Shown: positions 22,290-32,793 of the stretch, piece after piece
Layout of the letters: each line of letters begins with the position of its first letter
How positions within the stretch are numbered: position 1 is the stretch's first letter
Assembly (NCBI GenBank): GCA_007570785.1
Contig: ML660777.1
Location: 10,248,243 to 10,312,242, forward strand
Origin: Antilocapra americana
Lineage: Eukaryota; Chordata; Mammalia; Artiodactyla; Antilocapridae
Direction of reading: 5' to 3'
DNA: 64,000 bases
Position numbers and translations under genes: made by a program
Notes under the pieces: model-generated
Told to the model about the DNA's origin: nothing
The model's input: only the letters and a program-made list of their open reading frames with translations
The model's database searches: none

Positions 22290-23510
22290 CTCACTGGGGT
22301 ACTTTCAACAAGGGTGCAAAGACTGACTACTCAATGGGGGAAGGAAAGTCTCTTCAACAAATGGTGTTGAGAAAATACCTAAATGAAAGACCTAAAACTA
22401 TATAACTTCTAGAAGAAAACATAGGCGCAAAAATCTTCAATGACATTGGATTTGGCTGTGATTTCTGGATATGACACCAAAGCAAAGGCAACAAAAGCAA
22501 ATATAGATAAATGGGATTGCACCAAATTTCAGAACTTTTGTGCATCAAAGGTCATAAACAAAAGAGTGAAAAGGCAACCCACAGAATGATAGAAAATATT
22601 TGCAAATCATATATCTGATAAGCAATTAATATTTAGAATAAAGAACTACAAATCAATAAAACCCAAATATGTCAATTACAAGAATGACGAAGGACTTGAT
22701 AGACATTTGTCTTACATGATATATAAATGACCAATAAGCTTATTAAAAGATACTCAGGATCACTTAGGATTAGGGATATGCAAGTCAAACCACAATGAAA
22801 TGTCACCTCACTCTCATTAGGATGGCAACTATTAAAAAAAAAAAAAGGAAAATAACAAATATTGATGGGGATGTGGAGCAATTGAGACTCTTGTGCACTG
22901 TTGGTGGGAATTTAAAATAGTGCGGAAAATAGCTCCTCTGAAAATTAAAAATAGAATTATGATATGGTTTAGCAATTCCACTTATGGGTATACACCCAAG
23001 AAAATTAAAAGCAGGAATTTGGAGAGATATTTGCCCTCTCACATTAACTGCAGCATTATTCACAATAGCCAAGAGGTAGAAGCAATTCTAGTGTCCATTG
23101 ACAGATAACTGGATAAATAAAACATAATATATACCTACAGTAGAATATTACTTAGTTTTAAAAAGAAAGGAAACTCTGTCACCTGCTACAACATAGAAGA
23201 ACCTAAAAACATCAAGCTAAATGAAACAAGCCATTTAAACAAAGACAAATAGTGTATAATTCCACTTATATGAGGTATCTAATGTAGTCAAATTCATAGG
23301 AACAAAATAGAATGGGGGTTCCCAGGGGATGGAAGGATGGGAAAATGGGGAGTTATTTAATGGGTAGAACATTTTAGTTTCAGAAGATGAAAAATTTCAG
23401 GGCATCTGTTGCACAACAATGTGGCTATATGAACATTACTGTACCGTATACTTAAAAATGGGTAAGACACAATTTTATGTTATGCATTTTATGACAATTT
23501 AGAAAGATTT
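22290..23510 (+). mobile_element. Old L1 3' part
   Basis: ORF2 C-terminal region decayed by stops ('aaatgggattgcaccaaatttcagaacttttg', 'caagtcaaaccacaatgaaatgtcacc', 'gtgcactgttggtggga') followed by the 3' tail with 'gtatacttaaaaatggg'. About 550 bases downstream of another old L1 of the same orientation. Confidence 0.8.
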
Positions 23511-25693
23511 TTAAAAGTATGCCATAATCCCCCAGTTTGGAAATCAGTGATATGAAACACTAAGTGGTATGCTTCTCACTTCTTATAGCACCACTTTCAG
23601 CTCTATTGTCTTGGGCAAAGAAACTCAACTTACCTTGGCCTTGGTCATTTCTTCTGTGAGATGGGCATATTATCTCTGCAGGCTATGCAACTTTACTTAA
23701 TAAAGGGGAAAAGTGTCAAACCTCTGAATAGGCCGGTTTCCTTGAAGGACGCATTTCCTGATGGGAGGTGGAACTGGGCCACTACTGTCGTCCTGTATCC
23801 TGAGGTTTGTTCTCCCCCTCAAGCTTCAACTTACTGCAGCCCTGGCCTCTAAAGGACTCCTTCCTCTCTGACCCACCAGGTTAATCTCTACAAATTCTCT
23901 TCCCTCAAGTCTCCGAAGCAATGCTGAGACTGGCGGAAATAACAAATAAGGCTTTCACCACTGTAGAGGATAACATGTAGGAAATAAACACAGATGGACT
24001 TATTGGCCTAGACAACCTGCCATATAAAACAAACCCATCTCTGCTTTGAAAACACGCCCTTTCTTGTGGACTGATGAGGAAAGATTATTCCTTTGCTTTC
24101 AGGCTCCCAGTCTGAGAACATATGGCAGATGTCACTATCCAGTCTCTCAGGGGTTCAGTCCTTGATTTTTGATCTAATTAGGAAATGTCCACAGGAGGGT
24201 TAACATCATGAGGCAGATTGGAGGGATGATGTACAAACACTTCTAGAAATCACTTTTTTGGAATCAAACTAATCAGAACCAAATATCTTAACAGATATCA
24301 GTAACTGGATTAACGAAACACATACTACCACTAAAATTCAATCATCAAATCAACTAATAAAATGCATTTATTTATTTAGTATCTCCCCATGGAGTAAGGG
24401 AAATCACACTTTGTCGAATGTTTTTTGAAGGTACTGGGTACCACCTGTGTCTCCCAAGTCTGATGTGAGACCAGCACCACCGCTGGGGAAACAGTAGGAC
24501 AGAGAAAGGAGGAGAAATTCAGCTCCTGACATTCACTTGTCTGTGATGTACTTACTCTTCCTTGCCATTCCCCCAACACTGCTGGCTTCTGAAGGAAAGC
24601 AGTGAATGGGGGAGCAGTGTATTATGATGCCTCTGAGAGCATGTAAAGTACTTTCATCTTTCTTTTTGATTTATGGCACAGTCTCTTACCTGTTGGGATA
24701 AACAGGAAGACCACAGGGCTTTGAAGGTTAGATCCATGTTTCTTCTCAGTGGTACTCTTCTGTTTCATTTTGAGAGAAAGTATAGATAGGAAGAAAAAAA
24801 GAGTCAATTTCACAATCTTAAACTCTCATTAAAAGATGCTCAATAATAATTATTCATCTTTTATAAACATGAAGCCTTGGAAAAATTACATTCTGGTAGT
24901 AGGTCTAGAACTAATGCAAGGAACTTCAGAGGGCTTTCTGGAATGTATTATTTTTATAATAGAGATCTAGTCTATGCTGTAATGAAAATTACCTAGAAAA
25001 CTTAAAAAAAAAAAAAAAAGATTCCCAAGTACCCTACCTCTTTGATCTGGGTGGAGGGGGTATTTTTTTTTTTTTTTCATCTTATACATCTTATCATTTA
25101 TTTGGCAAACTATTTTATAGAAATAGACCCTAAAATCAATATCTGGGCTGGGCTTAGAAATTATGATTCATTTCTTTAGTTCTTCAGGTAATTCTGAACT
25201 ACGATTATTAACTACTCGTCTAAACTAAAACGGAGACTGCCGCTTCCCCTTCAATTCCTGAATACATCATTCTTAGTTTCAGCTTCCCATGTGGGCCTTC
25301 TTCTTCTATGAAGATGGACACCAAATGAGCTTCTTAGAGCAAAAATAAGATGAGTTGCAAGATTTATGAGAAGCTTCTAAAACCAGCCGCAAAGATAATG
25401 ACTAATATTATGCTCAGAAAGAAGGCCCAACATGCTTTTGGCAAAATACCTTTGTCAAATGACATGAGGAATATTGCACAATGGAAATGGCTTTCAACAT
25501 GGAAGAGAAGTTAGTACTGGGCATTTGCAGGCAGATGTTTGGCTGTAGGTTTAGGGAAAATACTAATAGACTCTGTATGAAGAAGTGCTTATTAATGTGT
25601 GATTGTGTATGATGGAGAATTGCTTCATGGTGTTTTGGCCAGTGTCTGACTACAAGTCTGTGCTGTTTTAATTTACTTGTTATTAGTCTGTGG
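23511..25693. other. Intergenic, no gene seen
   Basis: About 2.2 kb without gene or young repeat. 25000-25215, between an A-run and a T-run, has faint similarity to MER5A but is not firm. The 106-codon minus frame at 25414-25734 overlaps a SINE start and has no domain. Confidence 0.55.
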
Positions 25694-25856
25694 GGGCTTC
25701 CCGGTGTCTCAGCAACAAAGAATCTGCCTGCCACGCAAGAGACACAAGTTCCATCCCTGGGTCGAGAAGATCCCCTGGGGAAGGAACTGGCAACCTACTC
25801 CAGTATTTTTGCCTGGTGAATCCCATGGACAGAGGAGCCTGATGGGCTAGAGTTCA
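25694..25856 (+). mobile_element. Bov-tA SINE
   Basis: Forward copy, head 'gggcttcccggtgtctcag', ending at 'gatgggctagagttcat'; the last part of Bov-A is missing. Confidence 0.9.
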
Positions 25857-25877
25857 TTTTATGAGCTTCAGAGCCCA

Positions 25878-25905
25878 CTGAGTCCAGTGATCCCAGTGGA
25901 CTCAG
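25878..25905. repeat. Short inverted repeat
   Basis: CTGAGTCCA (25878-25886) and TGGACTCAG (25897-25905) are perfect complements around a 10-base loop. Confidence 0.7.
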
Positions 25906-26399
25906 GGTTCTGGCCTCCACAGCAGAAGGAAGGAACAGCTCTGAATGCCAGCCCAATGCATGGCTGGTGCTTCTCAGGATGCCTCTTGATGGTGATTCAG
26001 CGATGGAAAAATGCCACAAGATTTCCCCAACTCAGTCACCGCAACTGACTGGAGTCATATTTTATTGAGGGGTTAGGGTTTAAACTCAGCATGTGAATAA
26101 AAAGACTGGATAATCAAATTACCCTCAAAAATTCCTTACATGATTCTCACACTGAAACCCCAAAGCAAATTATTTTGGTTTCCCCTTGTGTTTTAACTGT
26201 GGCCTCCATCTCCCCATGGGAGTAAAGCCAATATTAGATTTAAATGAAGAGGACTACAGAGTTGATGAAAGGATAGTTTTTTCCCCTCTGATTTATGTTG
26301 TGTTCCCCCAGTTCAGATAATTTAAATCATGCTGGTTTTATATTCCATTCACATATCATTCTTCCCTTTCGCTCAGTTTTATTGTTCTTTGATTCCGGA
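25906..26399. other. Intergenic, no gene seen
   Basis: Non-coding, nothing recognised. Confidence 0.55.
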
Positions 26400-26660
26400 G
26401 TAACGTAGCACTTAGCTACACAGGTCTTGGAGTCAGGCTTCTGGGGTTGAAATCCAGGTTCTACAATTTATTAGCCATACCCTTGGGCAAATTAATCTGG
26501 GAGAATAAGTGTGCATGTATTTGAACAAACTCCAGGAGACAGTGGACAAAGGAGACTGGCGTGCTACAGTCCATGGAGTTGCAAAGAGTCGGATATAACT
26601 TAGCCACTGAAAAACAAGTGTGTATGTACCATAAAATTGTGAGGACTGAACCAGTCAACA
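26400..26660 (+). mobile_element. MIR split by a BovB insertion
   Basis: The left part (26400-26506) has 'cttggagtcaggcttctggggttgaaatccaggttctac' and 'cccttgggcaaatta', the MIR body; the right part (26629-26660) continues with 'taaaattgtgaggactgaa'. The BovB copy and its duplication lie between them. Confidence 0.7.
26520..26615 (+). mobile_element. Short BovB 3' end with 13-bp TSD
   Basis: 96 bases of the BovB terminus ('caaactccaggagacagtgga', 'gttgcaaagagtcggatataactt'). AAGTGTGCATGTA (26507-26519) and AAGTGTGTATGTA (26616-26628) flank it and differ by one base. Confidence 0.88.
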
Positions 26661-27994
26661 TGTGGGAGCCCTAAAAGCAGTCCCTGCTAAGGATAAGTGC
26701 ACAAAGATCAAAGTTATCAATATTTAGTTGTGATTGAGGGGGCATTGGGTGGCAAGACAGTGTTCAATCTTGAGAGACCCACAGAAGAGCTGTGAGGATC
26801 CCAGGAGCTTTAGAAACATAGATGTTCTAGAGACTGCACATATTCTTACAGGACTCCAGTGATGATTGTTTGATTATTACCCCACTGCAGCCTGATGCAT
26901 GGCATCAGCCTCTGGCTAAAGGAAAACCCAAGGGGAGCAATTGTTTGTTCTTTCTTTGAACTCAGTTGATAAAAAAACAATGTGGTCAGAGTCCTCAAGT
27001 TTCCTTTGGGGCAACCCAAGACCTCCTGTTATTCCTCCTCCTGGATGATAGACAGGCTGACATGTTCTCATTAGAGGGAGTAAGTAGCATTTATTATCAT
27101 TGTTCCTAGGAAAACAATGTGTTCTAGACATGACATGCGTTAAGTATTGCTTGAGCTTCTTACATGATGGTGACATGGCCTAGAAAGTACATACTCATTT
27201 GTGGAAACTGCACACAGAAGTTAGCTGACGAGAAATCGGATCAACTGGCTTTTCAAATCCAGGCTACCTCATCTTTGGTTAGAACACAGAGAAAGTGACT
27301 AACAATTCCAGCAACAAATGGGTGACTCATTCAATTATAAGACCAGAGCTTTGTCTCTCAGAGTCTGTGCTCATGTGACTTCAGTGGAAATTTTATTACC
27401 TGGAACCAAACTACTTGGCCTCCAGTTAGTGTGAGAGGTCACCCTCTGAAGGTCTCCCTTTGGTATTGGGAATCAGTTCACTAGGTAAGTTGGGCCAGAC
27501 TAAGGAGATCCTCAAACGCCAGGCAAAGGAATGAGATGCATCAGAGCAGGGCTGAGTGTAAGTCTGGTGTCTTGTCGGTGATTCTGCGGCTCTTGTACCT
27601 TTAATGTCTCACCTGGAGCCCTTCCCATTCAGGAAGTGGATGGCTCTCACGCCCAGCCACTAGTCTAAGGGAGTAATTGTGAGAACTAAACCGGTATGCA
27701 CACACAGAAGCTGAAATGGCTCCTCCTCTCCCTACCTCACCCTTCTTCAGCCAGGTTTGACAGCGTTTCCACCTCCACCTGGGGCCATTTCCCTGAACCC
27801 CACCCCTGAGCTGACTCAGGAGGGCAGGCCTCAGCATTGCCTGGAGGCCCCAGGGGATGGTGGCCTTGCTGTCCAGGGCTTGGTGCCCTCAGCCCAAATA
27901 AGCAAGGCAACAACACACAGCTCACTGGCCTGGTGACTCTCCTGAGATGTCTCACAAGCTGTGAAGAGGGTCATTCAGGTGGTAGTTTCCAATT
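26661..27994. other. Intergenic, no gene seen
   Basis: Higher GC at 27590-27960 but few CpG and no coding signal; the open frames there have no recognisable domain. No repeat named. Confidence 0.55.
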
Positions 27995-28202
27995 GTGGTT
28001 TAGTCACTAAGTCGTGTCCTACTGTTTTTTGACCCTCATGGACTGTAGCCTACCAGGCTCCTCTGTCCATGGGATCTCCCAAGCAAGAATACTGGAGTGG
28101 GTAGCCCTTCCCTTCTCCATTGGATCTTCCTGACCCAGGGATCAAACCCATGTCTCCTGCATTGGGAGGTGGATTCTTTATTACTGAGTCACCAGGGAAG
28201 CC
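27995..28202 (-). mobile_element. Bov-tA SINE
   Basis: Reverse copy from 'gtggtttagtcactaagtcgtg' to 'ctgagtcaccagggaagcc'; abuts a BovB in + orientation. Confidence 0.92.
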
Positions 28203-28205
28203 AAG

Positions 28206-28450
28206 TATTGAAGCTTCAATACTTTGGCCACCTAAAGCGAAGAGCCGACTCATTGGAAAAGATCCTGATGCCGGGAAAGACTGAAGGCAAAAAGAGAAGG
28301 GAGTGGCAGCAGATGAGATGGCTAGATAGCATCACCAACTTGATGCATAGGAATTTGAGCAAACTCTGGGAGATAGTGGGGGACAGAGAAGCCTGGTGTG
28401 CTGTAGTCAATGGGGTCTCAAAGAGTTGACATGGCTTAGTGACTGAACAA
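28206..28450 (+). mobile_element. BovB LINE 3' end
   Basis: The frame from about 28206 to 28429 still reads as the BovB ORF C-terminus ([40 protein letters not shown]). 5'-truncated at 'gaagcttcaatactttggcc'. Confidence 0.92.
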
Positions 28451-28534
28451 GTTTCCAGTTTCTTAGGAAGATGGGTTTATACAAGGATATCCTGCATAAA
28501 CCAAGTAAGGCAGAGCTGTGCTCAGAATAGCTGC

Positions 28535-28670
28535 AGTCATTCACCAATTCATCATGTATTTGCTGAGCACTGTCTTTGTGCCAGGCAGGCAGTGTGTCAA
28601 AGAATGGCTGATCAAAGACAAATAAGATGTGCTCTTTGTTGTCAAGGAGTCTTATGCTTCACAGAGGAGG
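28535..28670 (-). mobile_element. L2 LINE 3' end, probable
   Basis: 'catcatgtatttgctgagcactgtctttgtgccaggcaggcagtg' and the text that follows fit the reverse complement of the LINE-2 end. Confidence 0.55.
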
Positions 28671-28840
28671 CTGTTTAGATGTCAGCTGTCCACTCTCTTA
28701 CTCTCCACACATCTCTGACATCTAGGTGGGTATGCCTGGACCTCTACTTCACAGCTGGGAAGTTCTAAGCCTCCCCAAGAGATAACTATATCTGCCTATT
28801 TGTCTATGTATCCATCATCTATTGCTATACATTGACATCA

Positions 28841-29041
28841 AAGTAAAAGTATTAGTCACTCAGTCGTGTGACCCCATGGACTATGGCCCGCTGGGTTCCT
28901 CTGTCCATGGAATTTTCCAGGAAAGAATACTGGAGTGGGTAACCCTTCACTTCTCCAGGGGATCTTCCTAACTCAGGGATCAAACCTGGGTCTCCTGCAT
29001 TGCAGGCAGATTCTTTACCATCTGAGCCACCAGGGAAGCCC
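28841..29041 (-). mobile_element. Bov-tA SINE
   Basis: Reverse copy from 'aagtaaaagtattagtcactcagtcgtg' to 'ctgagccaccagggaagccc', well preserved. Confidence 0.93.
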
Positions 29042-30619
29042 ATACATAAATATGAAAAGATATATCTATATATAAATTCATTTCAAAGGGTTTGCAAGCC
29101 CGTGATTCTGTCTCTGGGTCTGTGTCCACACATGTTGTTTCTGATTCCTTTCAAATACACCTGGACGCCAAATCCCAACTCAGTGCTGCTTTCTAACAAT
29201 TTATTTATTGTAAGGCTGGTTGGCTTTCCTGGGGAATGGGTCTCATTCCAGAGTGTGAGGCTTTTTTGTCTTGATGGGTCCACTCCTCCTCTCCCTGCTC
29301 TGAGGATGAAACAAATCTGTCTCCTTGTATGATGTGATCTTGATCCTCTCTCTGAGGCTTTAGCATCAGATGTTATTTCTTATAGCAACTCACTAAACCA
29401 AGTGATCTTAAAATTTTCCCCACAAAAATGGTTCCTGCCCTAAATCTCTCATGCTGGCTACTAAGGAAGAGAATGTTGTATACCTTGTTAGACATATTAC
29501 AAATTAGATATTGTTATAGTGACAGGTGTCTTCCGAGAGACCTGTCCTGGGAACTCCAGGTTCACCAAGGAAGATGGCCAACTTGTCCTGGGGAATTTAG
29601 GAAAGCGTGCACAGAGGCGGTGACACAGCTCTGTGTGGGGCGGAGGACAGAGGTGTTGTTTTGCTGATCTTAGCATGGGTCAAGCTTTCATTCTAAGCAG
29701 CACCAGAGATGAGGTGTCAGTTCTCAAGAGGTGGTTGCCCCAGACAGACCAGAAGAGACAGTCTGGAGACTGGGCACACCCAGCTCTGGGGGGAAGGGCA
29801 GAGGCTGAGGGCAAACACAGCTGTAAGCGGTGGTGACTCCAGGCAGAAGGGACACTGTGTGAAAAGGGTGGAACCAAGGTCAGGTGGTAGTCCAGGCAGG
29901 TGATGGCATCAGGGAGGTCTAGTCAGGCAGGTCAGGGAGCTGGGAAGGGAGTTGGGTGTGGGCATACAGTAGCCAAGTAAAGACAATCTGTGCATTTGTG
30001 GTTGGATGGATGGTCTGATAGAAGTCAACAGGATATAACCTAAGAAGGAGCTTCACGATCAAAGCCCTCATCCTGGGAGGGAGAGAAGGGACAGGCAGAA
30101 GCTAAGACAGTTATTAGCTGACAGGAATTGGGAGGCAGCCAGGGCTTATTTGGAGCACAGAGTCAGGAGAGACCTGACATTAAAGTTGACATCCATGTGG
30201 CTGATTGGCTGAGTGTCTTGAGGCAGGGCAGTTCTGTCTGATGAGGTTTGGAGGCACAGCTGAGTACGTGGAGTAGGCACTGAGTAAGAGGAGACTCTGC
30301 TAACAGTAAAGGATGAAGGTACGGGAAGCTGAGTAGGGAGCCAGCACTGCTGTCTGATCCCAACCCGCTCATCTGTCACCTCACAGCGTCAAAGCCTCCC
30401 CTAGGTCTTCCAGAACTTGGGGCTGTCGCAACTCTTTCATTTTCTAAACTTGCATCTTTATCATAATTTCAGGGCTTAATTCTAGGCCAGGAGGTACTAT
30501 CTTATTATTATTATTTTTTATTTTTTTAGCATTATTTCTCACTGGTTCTGAGACCCAGCAGCATTCAATCTATCCATAGGGTCTTCTCCGGGGAAAAAGG
30601 TCCCACCCACATGGAAACA
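29042..30619. other. Intergenic; possible L2 remains
   Basis: No gene. 29560-30110 is purine-rich on the + strand and has phrases such as 'aggcagaagggacactgtgtgaaaagg' that recall the reverse complement of LINE-2; I rate this as possible only. Confidence 0.4.
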
Positions 30620-30835
30620 CTCAGGCTCTGAGTCTAGACTGCCTGGGTTTGAATCTCAGCTCTGCTATTGGCATCCATGTGATCCTGGACAAATTACTTA
30701 ACTTTTTTTTGCCTCATTGTCCTCATCTGTAAAACGGGAATAATAATTGTGCCCACTTCAACAAGTGGTGGAGGATTAATTCAATTAATGTGGATATTAT
30801 AAGCATTTAGAACAGCTCTTGGCATTTAATAAACA
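30620..30835 (+). mobile_element. MIR
   Basis: A well-preserved MIR: 'gactgcctgggtttgaatctcagctctgctattgg', 'gtgatcctggacaaattacttaac', 'cctcattgtcctcatctgtaaaacgggaataataat', 'gcatttagaacagctcttggca'. Confidence 0.9.
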
Positions 30836-30924
30836 ACTAATAAATGTCAATTATTATTTTTCAACTATTTTTTTGTCAACTATTTTTGAGAAGGGAGCCT
30901 GAGAAGGAGCCTAGATTGATTGGA

Positions 30925-31027
30925 GGCTGTCATTCACTCAATACATATATTTTAGTGCCTCCTGTGTACCAAATATAGCTCCAAGATCTTGTGGTATACC
31001 AGTCAATAAACAGACAAAAATCTCTGA
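30925..31027 (-). mobile_element. L2 LINE 3' end
   Basis: 'cattcactcaatacatatattttagtgcctcctgtgtaccaaatatagc' and 'accagtcaataaacagacaaaaatctctg' match the reverse complement of LINE-2. A truncated Bov-tA follows directly. Confidence 0.7.
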
Positions 31028-31161
31028 CCCAATATAGGAGACCTGGTTTTGATCCCTGAGTCAGGAAGCTCCCTTGGAGAGGGAAATGGCTACCCACTCC
31101 AGTGTTCTTGCCTGGAGAAGAGTCCATGCATTGGACACGACTGAGCAACTAATACTTTCAC
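31028..31161 (+). mobile_element. Truncated Bov-tA SINE
   Basis: Starts within the tRNA-like head ('caatataggagacctggttttgatccctg') and runs to 'cgactgagcaactaat'. Confidence 0.88.
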
Positions 31162-31503
31162 ACAGGATATCATCTTTTTCTGTAGGCTCTGAAACAAAAA
31201 GTTGGATTTTCAGAACAATTCCCTAGAGGAGCTGCAAGAATTCCTTTTCACACTTCCTTTTCTCTTTATAATTGTTTATAAGGATTGCAGTGCCAAACAC
31301 TAAGCCCGGTCCATTGGCCTCACCCCAAACAGACCTGACCCAGCAGCACTGCTTCTCTCCTTCCTGGAAGGACTGTTAACATCTGACAAACCTCCTTAGA
31401 GCAAACTCAGGACAACGCTCTGCTTCCTTGAGAGCCGGTGATCACTTTGTGGATCTTCTCTCCCTGCTCTTCCTCCATTTAGGGCTGGGGACACACTCTA
31501 GAT
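31162..31503. other. Intergenic, no gene seen
   Basis: Nothing recognised. Confidence 0.5.
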
Positions 31504-31716
31504 CAGGACTTCTCAACCTTGGTCCTACTGACATCTTGTGCCAGATAGCTCTTTGTAGAGGGCAGCTGTCATGTGTGTTGCGGGATGTTTAACAGCATCC
31601 TTGGCCTCTGCCTGCTTGATTCTAGGAGCATCTTCCCAGCTGTGACAACCAAAAATGTCTCCAGACTTTGCCGTGTGTCCCCTGGGGGTAGATTCATCCC
31701 TGGTTGAGACCCACTG
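31504..31716 (+). mobile_element. MER20 (hAT-Charlie DNA transposon)
   Basis: Nearly full length, with inverted ends CAGGACTTCTCAACC and GGTTGAGACCCACTG and the internal phrases 'gcgggatgtttaacagcatcc' and 'gtgacaaccaaaaatgtctccagac'. The strand follows the usual MER20 orientation. Confidence 0.88.
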
Positions 31717-32747
31717 CTGCCAGTTCCCTGGTGGACAAGGCTGCCTGACACAGCCTCGGGGTCCATGCAGTTCTAGTCTCTGTTGTCAGTGAAGCTTCTC
31801 TGGTACCCGGAATCTGAGCACCTCTCCTGGCTCAGGATATTCTGTGCTGAGCGCTCACGGCTTCTACATCCTTATCACACAAATGGCCAGTCCTAGAAGC
31901 TCTCTGACTCTGGCTCATTCAGGACACCAGGATGGTTTGTGGACGGAGGGATAGAAAGAGGAAGAGGCAGCCATTCATTCCTTTCCTTTTTCATGGGCTC
32001 AGACCATACTTACAGAGGGCAGGCCACACCAAGTGTAGCATCCAGCTCTTTCCCACTTAGATACTGGGTTCACCACATGTGGGCAGTTAGGCATGATCAA
32101 TGGCACACTTTGCTCTTTATTTTCTTTCTTCTCCTTGTTATGATACTGCTGAAGCTGGATTCAACTCACCTGCATGTGTTCTGAACTGATTTGATCTCGG
32201 AGGACCTAATAGCCAGTTTTGAAGTCCCTTAAAATACTGGCAGAGAGGGGTCATCCCTGGAAGCTGTGGCTCAGGCAGGGCTCACAGGTGAGTGCTTGGC
32301 TCCAAGAGGAAGGGGAGGGCCCAGAGTGCTCTGCGTCTCCCAGCACCTCTGCAAGGATATTCACCAGCCCTTCCATATAAGTGCCTTGTGCAGTGTGCAT
32401 CTCTGGCAGGCATCTGTTCTTCCAAGGTGACTGAATTATGTCAGAGACAGAATTAAGTCTAGTATTTATGTTGGGATATTGATTTTGAGGGCACCCCTTG
32501 TCCTTTAAAAATTTTTTAAAATCAAATCTTGGTTCTTTTTAAATTGCCCTTTGAAAGACATAGGCCTGCAAGGCTTGAGGGACTCACTTCTGGCAAGTTT
32601 GTACAATAATTTTCCAATGCAGTTGGGCTTTGCTCTAGTGCGGTCCTTGACATCACAGTTCTTTACCCTGTTCCTGATGCTTCTGGTTCTTTCACAAGCT
32701 CAGTCTCTTTAAAGGGGTCCATCATGAACCATGATCAGAGGGTATTT

Positions 32748-32750
<3 letters not shown>
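31717..32750. other. Intergenic, no gene seen
   Basis: About 1 kb; no repeat or gene recognised. Confidence 0.5.

Positions 32751-32788
<38 letters not shown>
32751..32788. repeat. (AT)19 microsatellite
   Basis: Uninterrupted AT dinucleotide run of 38 bases; not inside a recognisable mobile element. Confidence 0.95.
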
Positions 32789-32793
<5 letters not shown>

